A stretch of DNA of 62,047 nt from Pasteurella bettyae CCUG 2042 (GCF_000262245.1 NZ_AJSX01000027.1:1-62047); one strand, 5' to 3'; positions 21,086-32,397 are shown, numbered from the stretch's first letter. The notes: generated by a model from the sequence alone, not told the origin. Program-made: numbers and translations.

Positions 21086-21961
21086 TTAAATAGATTGTCG
21101 CTTAAAAGCAACTACGCCATCAATAATTAATAACACAATGGCAATCGTTAAGCAGAACATTAACATATAAGAGTTAGATTGTAAAGACTCTCCGATGATG
21201 AAAGAGACAATTAGCATAGATAAAGGTTCTAAATAGCCTAATAAACCTAATAAATTGATAGGAATAAGTTGGCTACACAGAATGTAAAGAATTAATGCAA
21301 CACCACCAACGAGACCTAATAAAAATAACCAAAGATAAAAATTGGCATTTTGTGCATAAGAATAACTTAGATCTACTTGTGCAACAAAATAAATACCAGA
21401 AGGAATAAGAATCAGCATTTCTAATAAAAAAACTGATAAGGTTGCCAGTTTGAATGTTTTTCTTAAGCCAAAATAAACTGGGTAACCAATGCAAACTAAC
21501 GCACTTTCCCAAGAAAATACGCCAGTTAAAATAACTTTGCTCAGGACGCCAATAGCTGCGAATAAGATTGCTACTTTTTTCCAGCGAGAAAGGCGCTCTT
21601 TATAAAAAACTTTACCAAATAACACCATGACTAATGGCATTAACAAATAACCAATAGATACATCTATCGCCTTACCATTATTCGGTGCCCATAAATAAAG
21701 CCACATTTGTATCCCCATCGATGTTGCCGTGATAAGCACGATGATAATTAACAGGGGTTCCGTGACTAGCCGCTTAAGCAGTAAAACAAATTCTTTTTGT
21801 TGGTTAAGCAAAATTAGTGCCAATATAACAAAAGGGGTCGTAACAAACAAACGCAATCCATATAAACCTTCACCTGATACAGGTTGAATCAAGGTGGCAA
21901 GGAAATATACTCCACCGAATAATAGCGAAGAAATAATGGAATAAATAATACCTCTAATCAT
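21086..21961 (-). CDS. rarD: RarD-like EamA/DMT family transporter
   Basis: A 291-residue protein with about ten hydrophobic segments, the pattern of the drug/metabolite transporter superfamily. RarD-type features are LFGGVYFLATLIQPVSGEGLYGLR at the N-terminus and WLYLWAPNNGKAIDVSIGYLLMPL, and RLSRWKKVAILFAAIGV. The substrate is unknown. The ATG is 1 nt past the uvrD stop, so it is cotranscribed with uvrD. Confidence 0.85.
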   Translation of the reverse strand: MIRGIIYSIISSLLFGGVYFLATLIQPVSGEGLYGLRLFVTTPFVILALILLNQQKEFVLLLKRLVTEPLLIIIVLITATSMGIQMWLYLWAPNNGKAIDVSIGYLLMPLVMVLFGKVFYKERLSRWKKVAILFAAIGVLSKVILTGVFSWESALVCIGYPVYFGLRKTFKLATLSVFLLEMLILIPSGIYFVAQVDLSYSYAQNANFYLWLFLLGLVGGVALILYILCSQLIPINLLGLLGYLEPLSMLIVSFIIGESLQSNSYMLMFCLTIAIVLLIIDGVVAFKRQSI

Positions 21962-21962
21962 G

Positions 21963-24143
21963 TTAAATCTTTTCTAATTTGGCTAAATGAGCAATCAACC
22001 ATTTGATACCCTGACCTTGGAATGCAATTTGTAAGCGAGTATTGTTGTCTGAACCTTCAACATTAATCACCGTCCCAATTCCAAATTTAGCATGTTTGAC
22101 TTTTTGACCAGTTTTCCAATAATCTTGGCTATCAGCAGAAATTTTCACAGAACCGACCGCACTTTGGTTGTAAGCACGAGTCACCGTACCTCGTAAACGC
22201 ACGGACTGGATACATTCTTCAGGCAATTCATTAATAAAACGAGAAGGAATATGTCTTTCTTCTTTTCCATATAAACGACGGCTTTCTGCATAACAAATTG
22301 TCAATTTTTGTTTTGCACGAGTAATTCCGACATAGGCTAAACGACGTTCTTCTTCTAGACGACCTGGTTCTTCTAAAGACATAAAACTTGGGAAGATGCC
22401 TTCTTCCATGCCAACCATAAATACACGAGGGAATTCTAATCCTTTGGCTGAGTGTAATGTCATCATTTGTACGCTGGATTGATGAGGCGAAGCTTGTTCA
22501 TCGCCAGCTTCTAAAGAAGCATGAGTTAAGAATGCAGTCAAATCTGTCATTTCTTGTGCATCATCAGGTTTGATAAATTCACGGGTAGCCGAAACTAACT
22601 CTTCCAAGTTTTCAATACGAACCTCTCCTTTTTCTCCTTTCTCTTGTTTATACATTTCATATAAACCTGAGTGCTTAATCACAAAGTCTGTTTGCTCAAA
22701 CAATGGCATTTCTGCGGTTTCTTCAGCTAATGAATTAATCAACTCACAAAAACGCTGTAATGCGGTAGCTGCACGACCAGCTAACTGATTTTCATGAATT
22801 GCAATTTGTATAGCTTGCCATAAAGTAATTTCACGTTCACGAGTTAAGTTACGTAAAATATCTAAAGTTCGATCACCGATACCTCTAGTTGGCGTATTAA
22901 TTACACGTTCAAAAGCTGCATCATCTTGGCGATTTGCAATTAAGCGTAAATAAGCTAACGCATCTTTGATTTCTTGACGTTCGAAGAATCGCATTCCTCC
23001 GTAAATACGATATGGAATTTGTGCCCGAATAAGTGCTTCTTCAATCACACGTGATTGACTATTGCTACGATATAAAATCGCTATATCATTGAAGCAACCA
23101 CCATCTTCTAACCAAATCTTAATTTGAGAAGAGACAAAAAGTGCTTCATCTAATTCATTAAATGCGGCATAAATTCCCACAGGATCGCCTTGTTCACCAT
23201 CCGTCCATAAATCTTTACCTAGGCGGTTATTATTGTTTGAAATTAATTGGTTGGCAGCCTGTAGAATATTGCCTGTAGAACGATAATTTTGCTCTAAACG
23301 AATGGTTTGAGCTTGATGGAAATCATCAAGGAATTTTTGAATATTTTCGATTTGTGCACCACGCCAACCATAAATAGACTGATCATCATCCCCAACAATC
23401 ATTACATTGCCTGTTTCACCTGCTAATAATTTGATCCAAGCATATTGAATTTTATTCGTATCTTGAAACTCATCCACCAATATTTGCCCAAAGCGTTGCT
23501 GGTAACGTTGCAGAATCACAGGTTTCTTGAGAAATAACTCATAAGCACGTAATAAAATTTCAGCAAAATCCACCAACCCCGCACGATCACAAGTATCTTG
23601 ATAAATACGATAAATTTTAATACATTCTCGTTCTTGGCGATCATTATGATCATCAATTAGGTTTGGTCTTAAACCCTCATCCTTTTTATTATTGATATAC
23701 CAGCAGGCCTGTTTTGCTGGAAACATTTTCTCATCATAATTATGCAATTTAAGTAAACGCTTCATTAGACGAAGTTGATCCTCGCTATCCATAATTTGGA
23801 AATCTTGTGGCAAATTGGCATCCACATAATGAGCACGTAATAATCGATGAGCAATACTATGAAAAGTACCGACCCACATACCTGATAGAGAATGAGAAGA
23901 ATGGGGAGTTAATGTTGATTCAATACGATGACGCATTTCTGCTGCGGCTTTATTTGTAAAAGTCACCGCCATAATACTACTTTCAGAAACGCTTTCGACA
24001 GCAATTAGCCAAGCAATACGATGAGTTAAAACTCGAGTTTTTCCACTTCCCGCACCTGCCAACACTAAATAGTTACCAAGCGGTGCAGCTACAGCTTCAC
24101 GTTGCTTATCATTTAAACCATCAAGTAATTCTGAAATATCCAT
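21963..24143 (-). CDS. uvrD: DNA helicase II
   Basis: A 3'-5' superfamily 1 helicase of 726 residues for nucleotide excision and mismatch repair (it works with MutL, also in this window). Walker A is LAGAGSGKTRVLTHR near residue 28-42, Walker B DEFQDTN, motif III GDDDQSIYGWRGA, motif V LHSAKGLEFPRVFMVG and motif VI YVGITRAK. The C-terminal Tudor-like RNA polymerase-binding segment (HAKFGIGTVINVEG) is present. Core uptake signal near 22157. Confidence 0.97.
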   Translation of the reverse strand: MDISELLDGLNDKQREAVAAPLGNYLVLAGAGSGKTRVLTHRIAWLIAVESVSESSIMAVTFTNKAAAEMRHRIESTLTPHSSHSLSGMWVGTFHSIAHRLLRAHYVDANLPQDFQIMDSEDQLRLMKRLLKLHNYDEKMFPAKQACWYINNKKDEGLRPNLIDDHNDRQERECIKIYRIYQDTCDRAGLVDFAEILLRAYELFLKKPVILQRYQQRFGQILVDEFQDTNKIQYAWIKLLAGETGNVMIVGDDDQSIYGWRGAQIENIQKFLDDFHQAQTIRLEQNYRSTGNILQAANQLISNNNNRLGKDLWTDGEQGDPVGIYAAFNELDEALFVSSQIKIWLEDGGCFNDIAILYRSNSQSRVIEEALIRAQIPYRIYGGMRFFERQEIKDALAYLRLIANRQDDAAFERVINTPTRGIGDRTLDILRNLTREREITLWQAIQIAIHENQLAGRAATALQRFCELINSLAEETAEMPLFEQTDFVIKHSGLYEMYKQEKGEKGEVRIENLEELVSATREFIKPDDAQEMTDLTAFLTHASLEAGDEQASPHQSSVQMMTLHSAKGLEFPRVFMVGMEEGIFPSFMSLEEPGRLEEERRLAYVGITRAKQKLTICYAESRRLYGKEERHIPSRFINELPEECIQSVRLRGTVTRAYNQSAVGSVKISADSQDYWKTGQKVKHAKFGIGTVINVEGSDNNTRLQIAFQGQGIKWLIAHLAKLEKI

Positions 24144-24264
24144 TATTGCCCACTACATTTTGCTGTTTATTTTTACAGGGGATTATAAGGGTTATATATG
24201 CTTTGTCAATGTAATGAGTCAACCCTATTTACAATTAAGAGAAAAGGTTTTATATTGTTCCCCC

Positions 24265-24341
24265 ATTAGTCGGGGTGCTGAAAAATCGGCTGAGAAATAC
24301 CCGTGAACCTGATACAGTTAACACTGGCGTAGGAAACTAAT
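24265..24341 (+). promoter_or_regulatory. TPP (thiamine pyrophosphate) riboswitch
   Basis: The THI-element blocks occur in order: CGGGGTGCTG, GGCTGAGA, ATACCCGTGAACCTGAT, and GGCGTAGGAAA. The closing P1 stem is ATTAGT at 24265-24270 with ACTAAT at 24336-24341. It lies 63 nt before the binding-protein gene at 24405. In gammaproteobacteria such switches mostly block translation or terminate when TPP is plentiful; no clear terminator hairpin is visible, so translational control is more likely. Confidence 0.93.
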
Positions 24342-24404
24342 TATCCACATTTTTCTCTTTCGTTTATGTGTTGGCTTGTTTTCTTTTAATTAAGGAGCAA
24401 TTCA

Positions 24405-25457
24405 ATGACAACTCATTCAATTTTATCTATTCATAAAATTTTTCTAAAATCTACCGCACTTTTTATCGGTGCTATAAGCCTATTACCTCAATTTGCCCAG
24501 GCTGAAGGTAAATTGAATATTTATTGCAGTGTGCAAAATACCGCTTGCGAAAAAATCAGCCAAGCATTCGCTAAAAAATACCACGTAGAAACCCAATTTG
24601 TTCGTAATAGTACAGGAACAACATTAGGTAAAATTAAAGCAGAAAAAGACAATCCTCAGGCAGATGTATGGTATGGTGGCACCTTAGAACCTCATTTACA
24701 AGCAGCTGATTTAGGCTTACTTGAAAAATACCGCTCACCTAATCAAAAGCAAATTTTGCCACAATTTAAACAATTAATGGAACAACGAGGTGAATTTTCT
24801 TCAATTATTTACTTAATGGAATTAGGCATTGGTATTAATACTCAAAAACTTGAAAAACTCAATATTAAAAAACCACAATGTTTTAAAGATCTATTAAAAC
24901 CAGAATTTAAAAATGAAATTCAATACCCTGATCCTCGAGTCTCTGGTACAGGTTATTCATTTCTCACGACCTTAATCGCACTTTGGGGTGAAGATAAAGC
25001 CTTTGAATATCTGAAAGCACTCAATAAAAATGTGTCTCAATTTTCAAAAAGTGGTTTAGCCACAAACACCTTAGCATCAGGAGAAGTAGCTATAGATATT
25101 AGTTTTATGCATAGCTATATTCGTGAGCAGGAAAAAGGTGCACCAGTAACAGGCGTTTTACCTTGCGAAGGCATTGGTTATACTTTAGGTGCCAATAGCA
25201 TTATTAAAAATGCTCGTAATCTTGAAAATGCGAAATTATTTACCGACTGGGTTCTCACGGCCGAAGCACAAGAAATCCCTTGGCGTGAAGCTAATTCTTA
25301 TCAGCTACCAGCCAACATTCATGCACAACATCATCCTAAGGCAAGTGATCCATTAAAATTGCAATTTATTGATATTGATTTTTTACATTTTGGTTCAGAT
25401 CAAGAAAGTAAAAAGCTAATTGAACGCTGGACGAAAATGAGTCTATCAGAACAATAA
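24405..25457 (+). CDS. TPP-riboswitch-controlled periplasmic substrate-binding protein (family 1)
   Basis: A 350-residue periplasmic binding protein. The signal peptide runs to about residue 33 (...LPQFAQA), then GKLNIYCSVQNTACEKISQAFAKKY, the start seen in iron/phosphonate/thiamine-type family 1 binding proteins. Later segments NSTGTTLGKIKAEKDNPQADVWYGG and ISFMHSYIREQEKG match the AfuA/FbpA-like group. The TPP riboswitch upstream points to thiamine or its pyrimidine precursor as ligand, more than iron. No permease or ATPase follows: the next gene, fdhD, is on the other strand. A core uptake signal falls within the signal-peptide coding region (near 24452, encoding STALF). Confidence 0.85.
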   Translation: MTTHSILSIHKIFLKSTALFIGAISLLPQFAQAEGKLNIYCSVQNTACEKISQAFAKKYHVETQFVRNSTGTTLGKIKAEKDNPQADVWYGGTLEPHLQAADLGLLEKYRSPNQKQILPQFKQLMEQRGEFSSIIYLMELGIGINTQKLEKLNIKKPQCFKDLLKPEFKNEIQYPDPRVSGTGYSFLTTLIALWGEDKAFEYLKALNKNVSQFSKSGLATNTLASGEVAIDISFMHSYIREQEKGAPVTGVLPCEGIGYTLGANSIIKNARNLENAKLFTDWVLTAEAQEIPWREANSYQLPANIHAQHHPKASDPLKLQFIDIDFLHFGSDQESKKLIERWTKMSLSEQ

Positions 25458-25501
25458 CTAAGGCTATAGGGCGGATTAACGAGATCTGCCCTTTACATAG
25501 C

Positions 25502-26347
25502 TCAATATGTCAATCGCTCTTTTCCTGTATAAACTGTAGCTCGTCCTTCCCTAGCAAATCCAATTAATGTGAGATTACTCTCTTCAGCCATTCTCACAGC
25601 TAAATCAGTTCCTGCTGAAATTGCAATGAGCATTTCAATGCCACAAGTTGCTGCTTTTTGTACCATTTCATAACTTGCTCGACTTGTCACTAACACAAAT
25701 CCCAGAGGTTGATTATTCTTCGCATGCCAGCCTAATAATTTATCCAAAGCCACATGACGTCCAACATCTTCACGAATAGCCAATAACTCGCCTTCTAGAG
25801 AGAAGAAGCCCGCGGCATGAGTAGAACCTGTTTGCTTACCCAATACTTGGGCATCATGCAAAATTGTTAAGCATTGATCTAGTTTATTTAAATCAAAGCT
25901 AAAAGTGCGGTCTAATTTAGGTAATTTTTTAGTCACTTGTTCTAATTGCTCACTGCCACAAATCCCACAACCTGTACGTCCAGTCATTGTACGGCGTAAA
26001 TCTTTCAGACGAACGAAACAACGAGTTGCCAATTCAATTTGAACCTCCACTCCATTACAAGTTTCTTCCACATCAATACCATAAATATCTGAAGTTTTAT
26101 CAATAATCCCTTCAGCTAACGAAAATCCTAATGCGAAATCTTCCAAATCTTGAGGAGTTGTCATCATTACTGTATGAGAAATACCGTTATAAACCAATGC
26201 TACAGGCATTTCAATCGCTAAGCACTCCTCTTTCTGTACAAATTCTGTGCTTTTTTGTATATTATTTTCCGAATGATATTTATCAGAATGTTTTGTAAAT
26301 GTTAAATTTTTGAAAAAATTTATTGTTCTTTTTGTGATCTGAATCAA
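25502..26347 (-). CDS. fdhD: Formate dehydrogenase accessory sulfurtransferase FdhD
   Basis: FdhD passes sulfur from the IscS desulfurase to the molybdenum cofactor and is essential for formate dehydrogenase activity. The conserved CGIC motif is at Cys127-Cys130 in [13 protein letters not shown]. The 281-residue length is normal, with a somewhat extended N-terminus. It is divergent from fdnG across a 296-nt spacer in which I see no confident regulatory site, apart from a ribosome binding site (GAGG) before fdnG. Confidence 0.95.
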   Translation of the reverse strand: MIQITKRTINFFKNLTFTKHSDKYHSENNIQKSTEFVQKEECLAIEMPVALVYNGISHTVMMTTPQDLEDFALGFSLAEGIIDKTSDIYGIDVEETCNGVEVQIELATRCFVRLKDLRRTMTGRTGCGICGSEQLEQVTKKLPKLDRTFSFDLNKLDQCLTILHDAQVLGKQTGSTHAAGFFSLEGELLAIREDVGRHVALDKLLGWHAKNNQPLGFVLVTSRASYEMVQKAATCGIEMLIAISAGTDLAVRMAEESNLTLIGFAREGRATVYTGKERLTY

Positions 26348-26643
26348 CTTTTTTCCTCCAATTAACCTTATTAGTTATAGATTTAAATAGAAAATAAATG
26401 TATTCTACACTAGATTTAAAGCTTTACTCATTGTTTATATTTTTTGGGAAGCGATGTAATCAAATTCATTCTCATTAACATTACGAATGAATAATTGTAG
26501 AAACGCAATTCTTACTTTTTATTAACATTTACTTATACAAGTAAAATCGTTAAAGCAGGTTTTTATCGTGTTACTACGTTTATCCATTTTTGTTGTTAGA
26601 TGAATGAGTTTACTACAAACTATTATTGTTTTGAGGATTATCT

Positions 26644-29600
26644 ATGCAGGTCACAAGAAGAAAGTTCTTTAAGATCTGTGCAGGTGGTATGGCGGGGACA
26701 TCTGCTGCAATGTTAGGTTTTGCACCTACTTCAGCTTTAGCAGCACCTCGTGAATACAAATTGTTACGTGCTTATGAAGCACGTCAAACCTGTACATACT
26801 GTGCGGTAAGTTGTGGGATGTTAATGTATAGCACTGGGAAACCATCTACAACATTAAATGGCTACACTGGTTCTAATGTCCGTTCTAAATTATTCCATAT
26901 CGAAGGCGATCCTGATCATCCAGTCAGCCGTGGTGCATTATGTCCAAAAGGCGCGGGCGCATTAGACTATATTAATAGTAAAAGCCGTGCACTATATCCT
27001 GAATATCGTGCCCCTGGTTCAGACAAATGGCAACGCATTTCATGGAAAGAAGCAATTACACGTATTGCTCGCTTGATGAAAGATGACAGAGATGCAAACT
27101 ACATTGAAAAAAACTCAGAAGGTCAAACGGTTAATCGTTGGACTTCAACAGGTATCTTAACTGCTTCAGCAATGAGCAACGAAGCAGCGCTTATTACTAA
27201 AAAATGGGTTACCTCGCTGGGAATGGTCCCCGTGGGCAACCAAGCGAGTGTTTGACACGGACCAACGGTAGCAAGTCTTGCTCCATCATTTGGTCGCGGT
27301 GCCATGACTAATAACTGGGTTGATATTAAAAATGCTAATCTTATTATCGTCCAAGGCGGTAATGCGGCTGAAGCACACCCTGTTGGTTTCCGTTGGGTAA
27401 TCGAAGCGAAGAAAAATGGTGCGAAATTAATCGTTATTGATCCTCGATTTAATCGTACTGCAGCAGTAGCCGATCACTATGTGCCAATTCGTTCAGGTTC
27501 AGATATTACCTTCTTAATGGGGGTGATTCACTATTTACTTGAAAACGATAAAATCCAGCATGAATATGTCAAACACTACACTAATGCCTCATTTTTAATT
27601 AATGAAGGTTTTAAATTCGAAGATGGCTTATTCTCTGGTTTTAATCAAGAAAAACGTAATTATGATAAATCTACTTGGTCTTACCAATTAGATGAAAATG
27701 GTAATGCAAAACGTGATATGACCTTACAAAATCCACGTTGTGCTATTAACCTATTAAAAGAACACGTATCTCGTTATACACCAGAAATGGTTGAGCAAAT
27801 CACAGGTGTAAAACAAAAAGATTTCTTATATGTATGTGAAGAAATTGCTAAAACATCTGCGCCAGATAAAACAATGACTCACTTATATGCATTAGGCTTT
27901 ACTGAACACTCAACGGGTACTCAAAACATCCGTTCTATGGCAATGATCCAGTTGCTTTTAGGTAATATTGGTATGCCTGGTGGTGGGATTAATGCTTTAC
28001 GTGGTCACTCAAACGTACAAGGTACAACTGACTTTGGTTTATTACCAACCTCATTACCTGGCTATATGCGTTTACCAACAGATAAAGATGCTACTTTCGA
28101 ACAATTTATCAATGCAATTACACCAAAAGATATTGTTCCAAACCAAGTGAATTATTATCATAATACATCAAAATTCTTCGTTAGTACAATGAAAGCATTC
28201 TTTGGTGATAAAGCAACTAAAGAAAATAGTTGGGGCTATGACTATGTTCCGAAAACAGATCGTTTATATGATCCAATGACACAAATTCAAATGATGTTAG
28301 ATGGTAAAATGCATGGTTGGATTTGTCAGGGCTTTAACGCATTAAATTCATTGCCAAACAAAAATAAAACTGTTGAAGCAATGAGTAAATTGAAATACTT
28401 CATTGTATTAGATCCATTACAAACAGAAACTTCAGAGTTCTGGAAAAATTTTGGTGAAGCGAATAATGTCAATTCAGCAGATATTCAAACTGAAGTATTC
28501 CGTTTGCCAACAACTTGTTTCGCTGAAGAAGACGGAACTATTGTAAATTCTGGTCGTTGGGTACAATGGCATGAAAAAGCCTGTGATCAACCTGGTGAAT
28601 CATTACCTGATGTTGATATCTTTTCAATGATTCGTGAAGAAATGCATAATTTGTATAAAAAAGAAGGTGGTCGTGGTATAGAACAATTTGAAGCGATTAC
28701 TTGGAATTATGCCGTACCACATTCTCCTCAAGCAGAAGAATTAGCCAAAGAAATTAATGGTTATGCGTTAGAAGACTTATATGATACCAACGGTAACTTA
28801 ATGTATAAAAAAGGCCAATTACTTTCTAGTTTTGCTCACTTGCGTGATGATGGTACCACCTCAACAGGTAACTGGATTTATGTAGGTCAATGGACTGAAA
28901 AGGGTAACCAAACAGCTAATCGTGATAATTCTGATCCTTCTGGATTAGGGGTAACTTTAGGCTGGGCATTTGCATGGCCTGCAAACCGCCGTGTTTTATA
29001 TAACCGAGCATCATTGGATATCAATGGAAATCCTTGGGATAAACACCGTCAATTAATAAAATGGAACGGTAAAAACTGGAACTTACATGATATTGCGGAC
29101 TATGGCGCAGCACCTCCAAATGCAGATGTTGGTCCATTTATTATGTCTGCTGAAGGCGTTGGACGTATATTCTCATTAGATAAAGTTGGCGATGGTCCTT
29201 TCCCTGAACATTATGAACCAGTGGAAAGCCCAATTGATACTAATCCATTACATCCAAATGTGGTGGCAAATCCAACAGTGCGAATTTATGACTACGACCG
29301 TGGATTTATCGGTACTAACGATAAATTCCCATATGTATGTTCAACATATCGTATTACAGAACACTTCCATAGCTGGACTGCTCAATCTGCGTTAAATATC
29401 ATCGCTCAACCACAACAATTTGTGGAAATTGGTGAAGCATTAGCTCAAGAAAAAGGCATCCAAAAAGGTGATATGGTTAAAGTAAGTTCTACACGAGGTT
29501 ATTTAAAAGCCGTTGCCGTAGTAACAAAACGTATCAAAGCATTACAAGTTGATGGTAAAACCGTTCATCAAATCGGTGTACCAATTCACTGGAATATGAA

Positions 29601-29727
29601 AGCACTTAATGGTAAAGGTAATCCTGGTTTCTCACCAAATAACATCACACCATCATGGGGTGATGCCAATACCCAAGCGCCTGAGTATAAAACATTCCTA
29701 GTGAATATTGAGAAAGTGGGGGCATAG
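26644..29727 (+). CDS. fdnG: Selenocysteine-containing formate dehydrogenase-N/O major subunit
   Basis: Catalytic subunit oxidising formate to CO2 at a molybdenum bis-MGD centre in the periplasm. The 1027-residue protein reads through the in-frame TGA at 27253-27255, which is residue 204 in [21 protein letters not shown], the family's selenocysteine site. The SECIS hairpin follows directly. A twin-arginine signal is present (TRRKFFK at 4-10). The 4Fe-4S cluster ligands are Cys50, Cys53, Cys57 and Cys100. Molybdopterin-binding blocks and the C-terminal domain are complete. Selenocysteine insertion requires selABCD elsewhere in the genome. Confidence 0.96.
27253..27292 (+). promoter_or_regulatory. 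bacterial SECIS element of fdnG
   Basis: Just after the UGA the mRNA can fold into a small hairpin with apex around 27267-27284: GG, a bulged U, AGCAA, loop, TTGCT, CC. The bulged U and small apical loop are the SelB recognition features known from E. coli fdhF and fdnG. Confidence 0.85.
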
Positions 29728-29728
29728 C

Positions 29729-30664
29729 ATGAGCTCTGTATTAACTCAAGATATTATTAAAGTCTCTGCGACATCTAGCATTACTCCACCTCCTCAGGCT
29801 CGTAGCCATAAAGAGGAAGTTGCTAAACTAATTGACGTAACCACCTGTATCGGCTGTAAAGCCTGTCAAGTGGGTTGCTCTGAGTGGAATGACATTCGTT
29901 CTGATGTCAATGCGCAATGTGTAGGTATTTATGACAACCCTGTTGATCTAAATGCTCAAGCATGGACAGTGATGCGTTTTAATGAAGTGGAAGAAAATGA
30001 TCGCCTTGAATGGTTAATCCGTAAAGATGGCTGTATGCATTGTGCAGAACCTGGTTGTTTAAAATCTTGTCCTGTACCAGGTGCAATCATCCAATATGCA
30101 AACGGGATTGTTGACTTCCAATCAGATAAATGTATTGGCTGTGGTTATTGTATTGCAGGTTGTCCATTCAATATTCCTCGTATGAATAATGAAGATAACC
30201 GCGTTTATAAATGTACACTTTGTGTTGACCGCGTTTCTGTAGGTCAAGAACCAGCTTGTGTAAAAACCTGTCCAACAGGTGCTATTCGCTTTGGTAGTAA
30301 AGAAGAGATGCTTCACTATGGTGAACAACGTGTGGCAGAACTTAAAACACGTGGTTATGAAAATGCAGGTATTTACAACCCAGAAGGTGTTGGTGGTACT
30401 CATGTAATGTATGTATTGCATCACGCCGATAAACCTGAATTATATTCTGGTTTACCAAAAGATCCAAAAATTGATCTAAGCATTACACTCTGGAAAGATA
30501 TCTTAAAACCAGTTGCGGCAGTTGCAATGGGTGGCTTAGCATTAGCTGAAATTGCTCACTATGTTGGTGTTGGTCCAAATGTCGAAGAAGATGTTGAAGA
30601 TCATAGCCATCTGTTTGAAGAAGCAGATGCAGAGCAAGAACATAAACATTCACATCATGAATAA
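29729..30664 (+). CDS. fdxH: Formate dehydrogenase iron-sulfur (beta) subunit
   Basis: Electron-transfer subunit with four 4Fe-4S clusters. The ATG at 29729 ([17 protein letters not shown]) is chosen, 1 nt after the fdnG stop; this gives 311 residues. The four Cys groups are [35 protein letters not shown] and CTLCVDR with ACVKTC. A single membrane helix ([21 protein letters not shown]) near the C-terminus anchors it on the inner membrane. The tail is acidic and His-rich ([19 protein letters not shown]). Confidence 0.96.
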   Translation: MSSVLTQDIIKVSATSSITPPPQARSHKEEVAKLIDVTTCIGCKACQVGCSEWNDIRSDVNAQCVGIYDNPVDLNAQAWTVMRFNEVEENDRLEWLIRKDGCMHCAEPGCLKSCPVPGAIIQYANGIVDFQSDKCIGCGYCIAGCPFNIPRMNNEDNRVYKCTLCVDRVSVGQEPACVKTCPTGAIRFGSKEEMLHYGEQRVAELKTRGYENAGIYNPEGVGGTHVMYVLHHADKPELYSGLPKDPKIDLSITLWKDILKPVAAVAMGGLALAEIAHYVGVGPNVEEDVEDHSHLFEEADAEQEHKHSHHE

Positions 30665-30675
30665 GGTGGCAGATA

Positions 30676-31365
30676 ATGAGTAAAATTGAATTTACAAATG
30701 ATACTAAAATTAAACGCCATGGTTATCTTGCGCGTGTAAGCCACTGGTTCTTAGTGATTTCGTTCTTCATGACGATGTTTACTGGGGTTGCTTTCTTCTT
30801 TCCTGATTTCTCATGGTTACATGAAATTTTAGGGACACCACAATTAGCTCGTGCAATTCACCCATTTACGGGTATCATTATGTTTATCGCATTTATTATC
30901 CTTGCATTTATTTATGCAAGCCATAATATTCCTGAATGGAACGATATTCGTTGGTTAAAGGGAATTGTTGAGGTTTTAAAAGGCAATGAACATGATGTTG
31001 CCTACAATGGCAAATATAATCTTGGGCAAAAAATGCTGTTCTGGACATTAAATTTGGCCATGATTACCTTATTAGCAACAGGTATTATTATGTGGAGAAG
31101 ATACTTCTCAGGGTATTTCTCAATTACCACATTACGTATTGCTATATTACTCCATTCTGCAAGTGCATTTGCTTTATTCACAGGTATTCTCGTGCATATG
31201 TACATGGCATTCTGGGTAAAAGGTTCCATTCGCAGCATGGTTGAAGGCTGGGTAACTGTTCGTTGGGCGAAAAAACATCACCCTAAATGGTTTAACCACG
31301 AAATTAAACCACATATTGAAGATTATATTATTGAAGATAAAAAACCAGTGAAAGAATATCACTAA
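30676..31365 (+). CDS. fdnI: Formate dehydrogenase cytochrome b556 (gamma) subunit
   Basis: Membrane subunit that takes electrons from FdxH to the quinone pool. The 229-residue protein has four hydrophobic helices, with the heme-ligand His residues in RVSHWFLV, IHPFTGI, LLHSASAF and LVHMYMAFW. It follows fdxH by 11 nt, with GGTGG upstream as ribosome binding site. It ends the fdnG-fdxH-fdnI operon, followed by a paired uptake-signal terminator. Confidence 0.95.
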   Translation: MSKIEFTNDTKIKRHGYLARVSHWFLVISFFMTMFTGVAFFFPDFSWLHEILGTPQLARAIHPFTGIIMFIAFIILAFIYASHNIPEWNDIRWLKGIVEVLKGNEHDVAYNGKYNLGQKMLFWTLNLAMITLLATGIIMWRRYFSGYFSITTLRIAILLHSASAFALFTGILVHMYMAFWVKGSIRSMVEGWVTVRWAKKHHPKWFNHEIKPHIEDYIIEDKKPVKEYH

Positions 31366-31380
31366 TTGTCCTGATAGCTA

Positions 31381-31425
31381 AAAAGTGCGGTTCAAAATTT
31401 TAAAAATTTAGACCGCACTTTTATT
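31381..31425. terminator. inverted uptake-signal terminator after fdnI
   Basis: AAGTGCGGT at 31383-31391 pairs with ACCGCACTT at 31412-31420 and is followed by TTTATTT. Confidence 0.8.
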
Positions 31426-31485
31426 TACTTAAGCACGTTTTAAAAGCGTTTTTAACTAAATAATAACCGAATTCTAGAGAACATT

Positions 31486-32397
31486 ATGAGTATCAAAATT
31501 TTATCTGAGTCAGAAATTAAGGAAGGTGCTAAATCCTACCAAGCACCTGCACTATTATTCTCAAATCCTAAAAATTTATATCAACGCAGAGCTAAACGAT
31601 TAAGAGAGTTAGCAACAGAACATCCTTTAGCAGACTATTTATTATTTGCGACCGAAGTAGTTGAAAGCCAATTAAATGTATTAACACAACATCCTATTGC
31701 TCAAGACCCGCAACTACAAAATATTCAAGATACCATTCCATTGAATGCGAAGACCTTTGCCAAATCAGGTGAATGGCTTGAATTATTCAAAGCATTACTG
31801 GTTGAAATCAAACCTAAAGCTAGTGATTTAGTATTAGCAACTATTGAAAATTTAGAAAAAACCAGTGATAAAGAATTAACAGAATTAGCCGATCGCCTGC
31901 TAAATGAAGAATTTAATTTAGTCAGTTCAGATCAAGCCGTATTCATTTGGGCGGCATTATCTCTTTATTGGCTACAACTTGTTCAACAAATCCCACATCA
32001 TAGCCATTTAGAAAGTAATGAAAACTTACACTATTGCCCTGTGTGTGGCTCTGCCCCTGTGTCTAGTGTGGTTCATTTTGGCTCATCACAAGGTTTACGA
32101 TATTTACATTGTTCACTATGCGAAAGTGAATGGAACGTAGTGCGTGCTCAATGTACCAACTGTAATCAATTTGGCAAGCTCTCAATGTGGTCATTTAATC
32201 AAGAATTAGCAGCAGTAACAGCCGAAAGTTGTGAGGACTGCGGTAGCTATCTGAAAATATTATTCCAAGATAAAGATGCAAATGTAGAAGCTGTTGCCGA
32301 TGACTTAGCCTCTATCTATCTAGATGTGGAATTAGAACAAAAAGACTTGGCTCGCAGTGGATTAAATCCATTTATGTTCCCGGCTCAAGAAGTGTAA
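31486..32397 (+). CDS. fdhE: Formate dehydrogenase accessory protein FdhE
   Basis: FdhE helps mature respiratory formate dehydrogenases; in E. coli it is iron-binding and rubredoxin-like. The protein is 303 residues. The C-terminal half carries the CxxC motifs [20 protein letters not shown] and CEDCG that bind the metal. It lies 120 nt past fdnI and is separated from it by a terminator, so some of its expression is probably independent. Confidence 0.95.
   Translation: MSIKILSESEIKEGAKSYQAPALLFSNPKNLYQRRAKRLRELATEHPLADYLLFATEVVESQLNVLTQHPIAQDPQLQNIQDTIPLNAKTFAKSGEWLELFKALLVEIKPKASDLVLATIENLEKTSDKELTELADRLLNEEFNLVSSDQAVFIWAALSLYWLQLVQQIPHHSHLESNENLHYCPVCGSAPVSSVVHFGSSQGLRYLHCSLCESEWNVVRAQCTNCNQFGKLSMWSFNQELAAVTAESCEDCGSYLKILFQDKDANVEAVADDLASIYLDVELEQKDLARSGLNPFMFPAQEV

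Noticed and set aside
26348-26643. FNR or NarL boxes between fdhD and fdnG
   Set aside because: Only loose half sites (such as AATCAAA) were seen; not enough to call.
27253-27255. premature stop in fdnG
   Set aside because: It is the known selenocysteine codon with a SECIS hairpin, so the gene is intact.
30122-30424. minus-strand 100-codon frame inside fdxH
   Set aside because: Cys- and Thr-rich shadow of the iron-sulfur subunit; no ribosome binding site.
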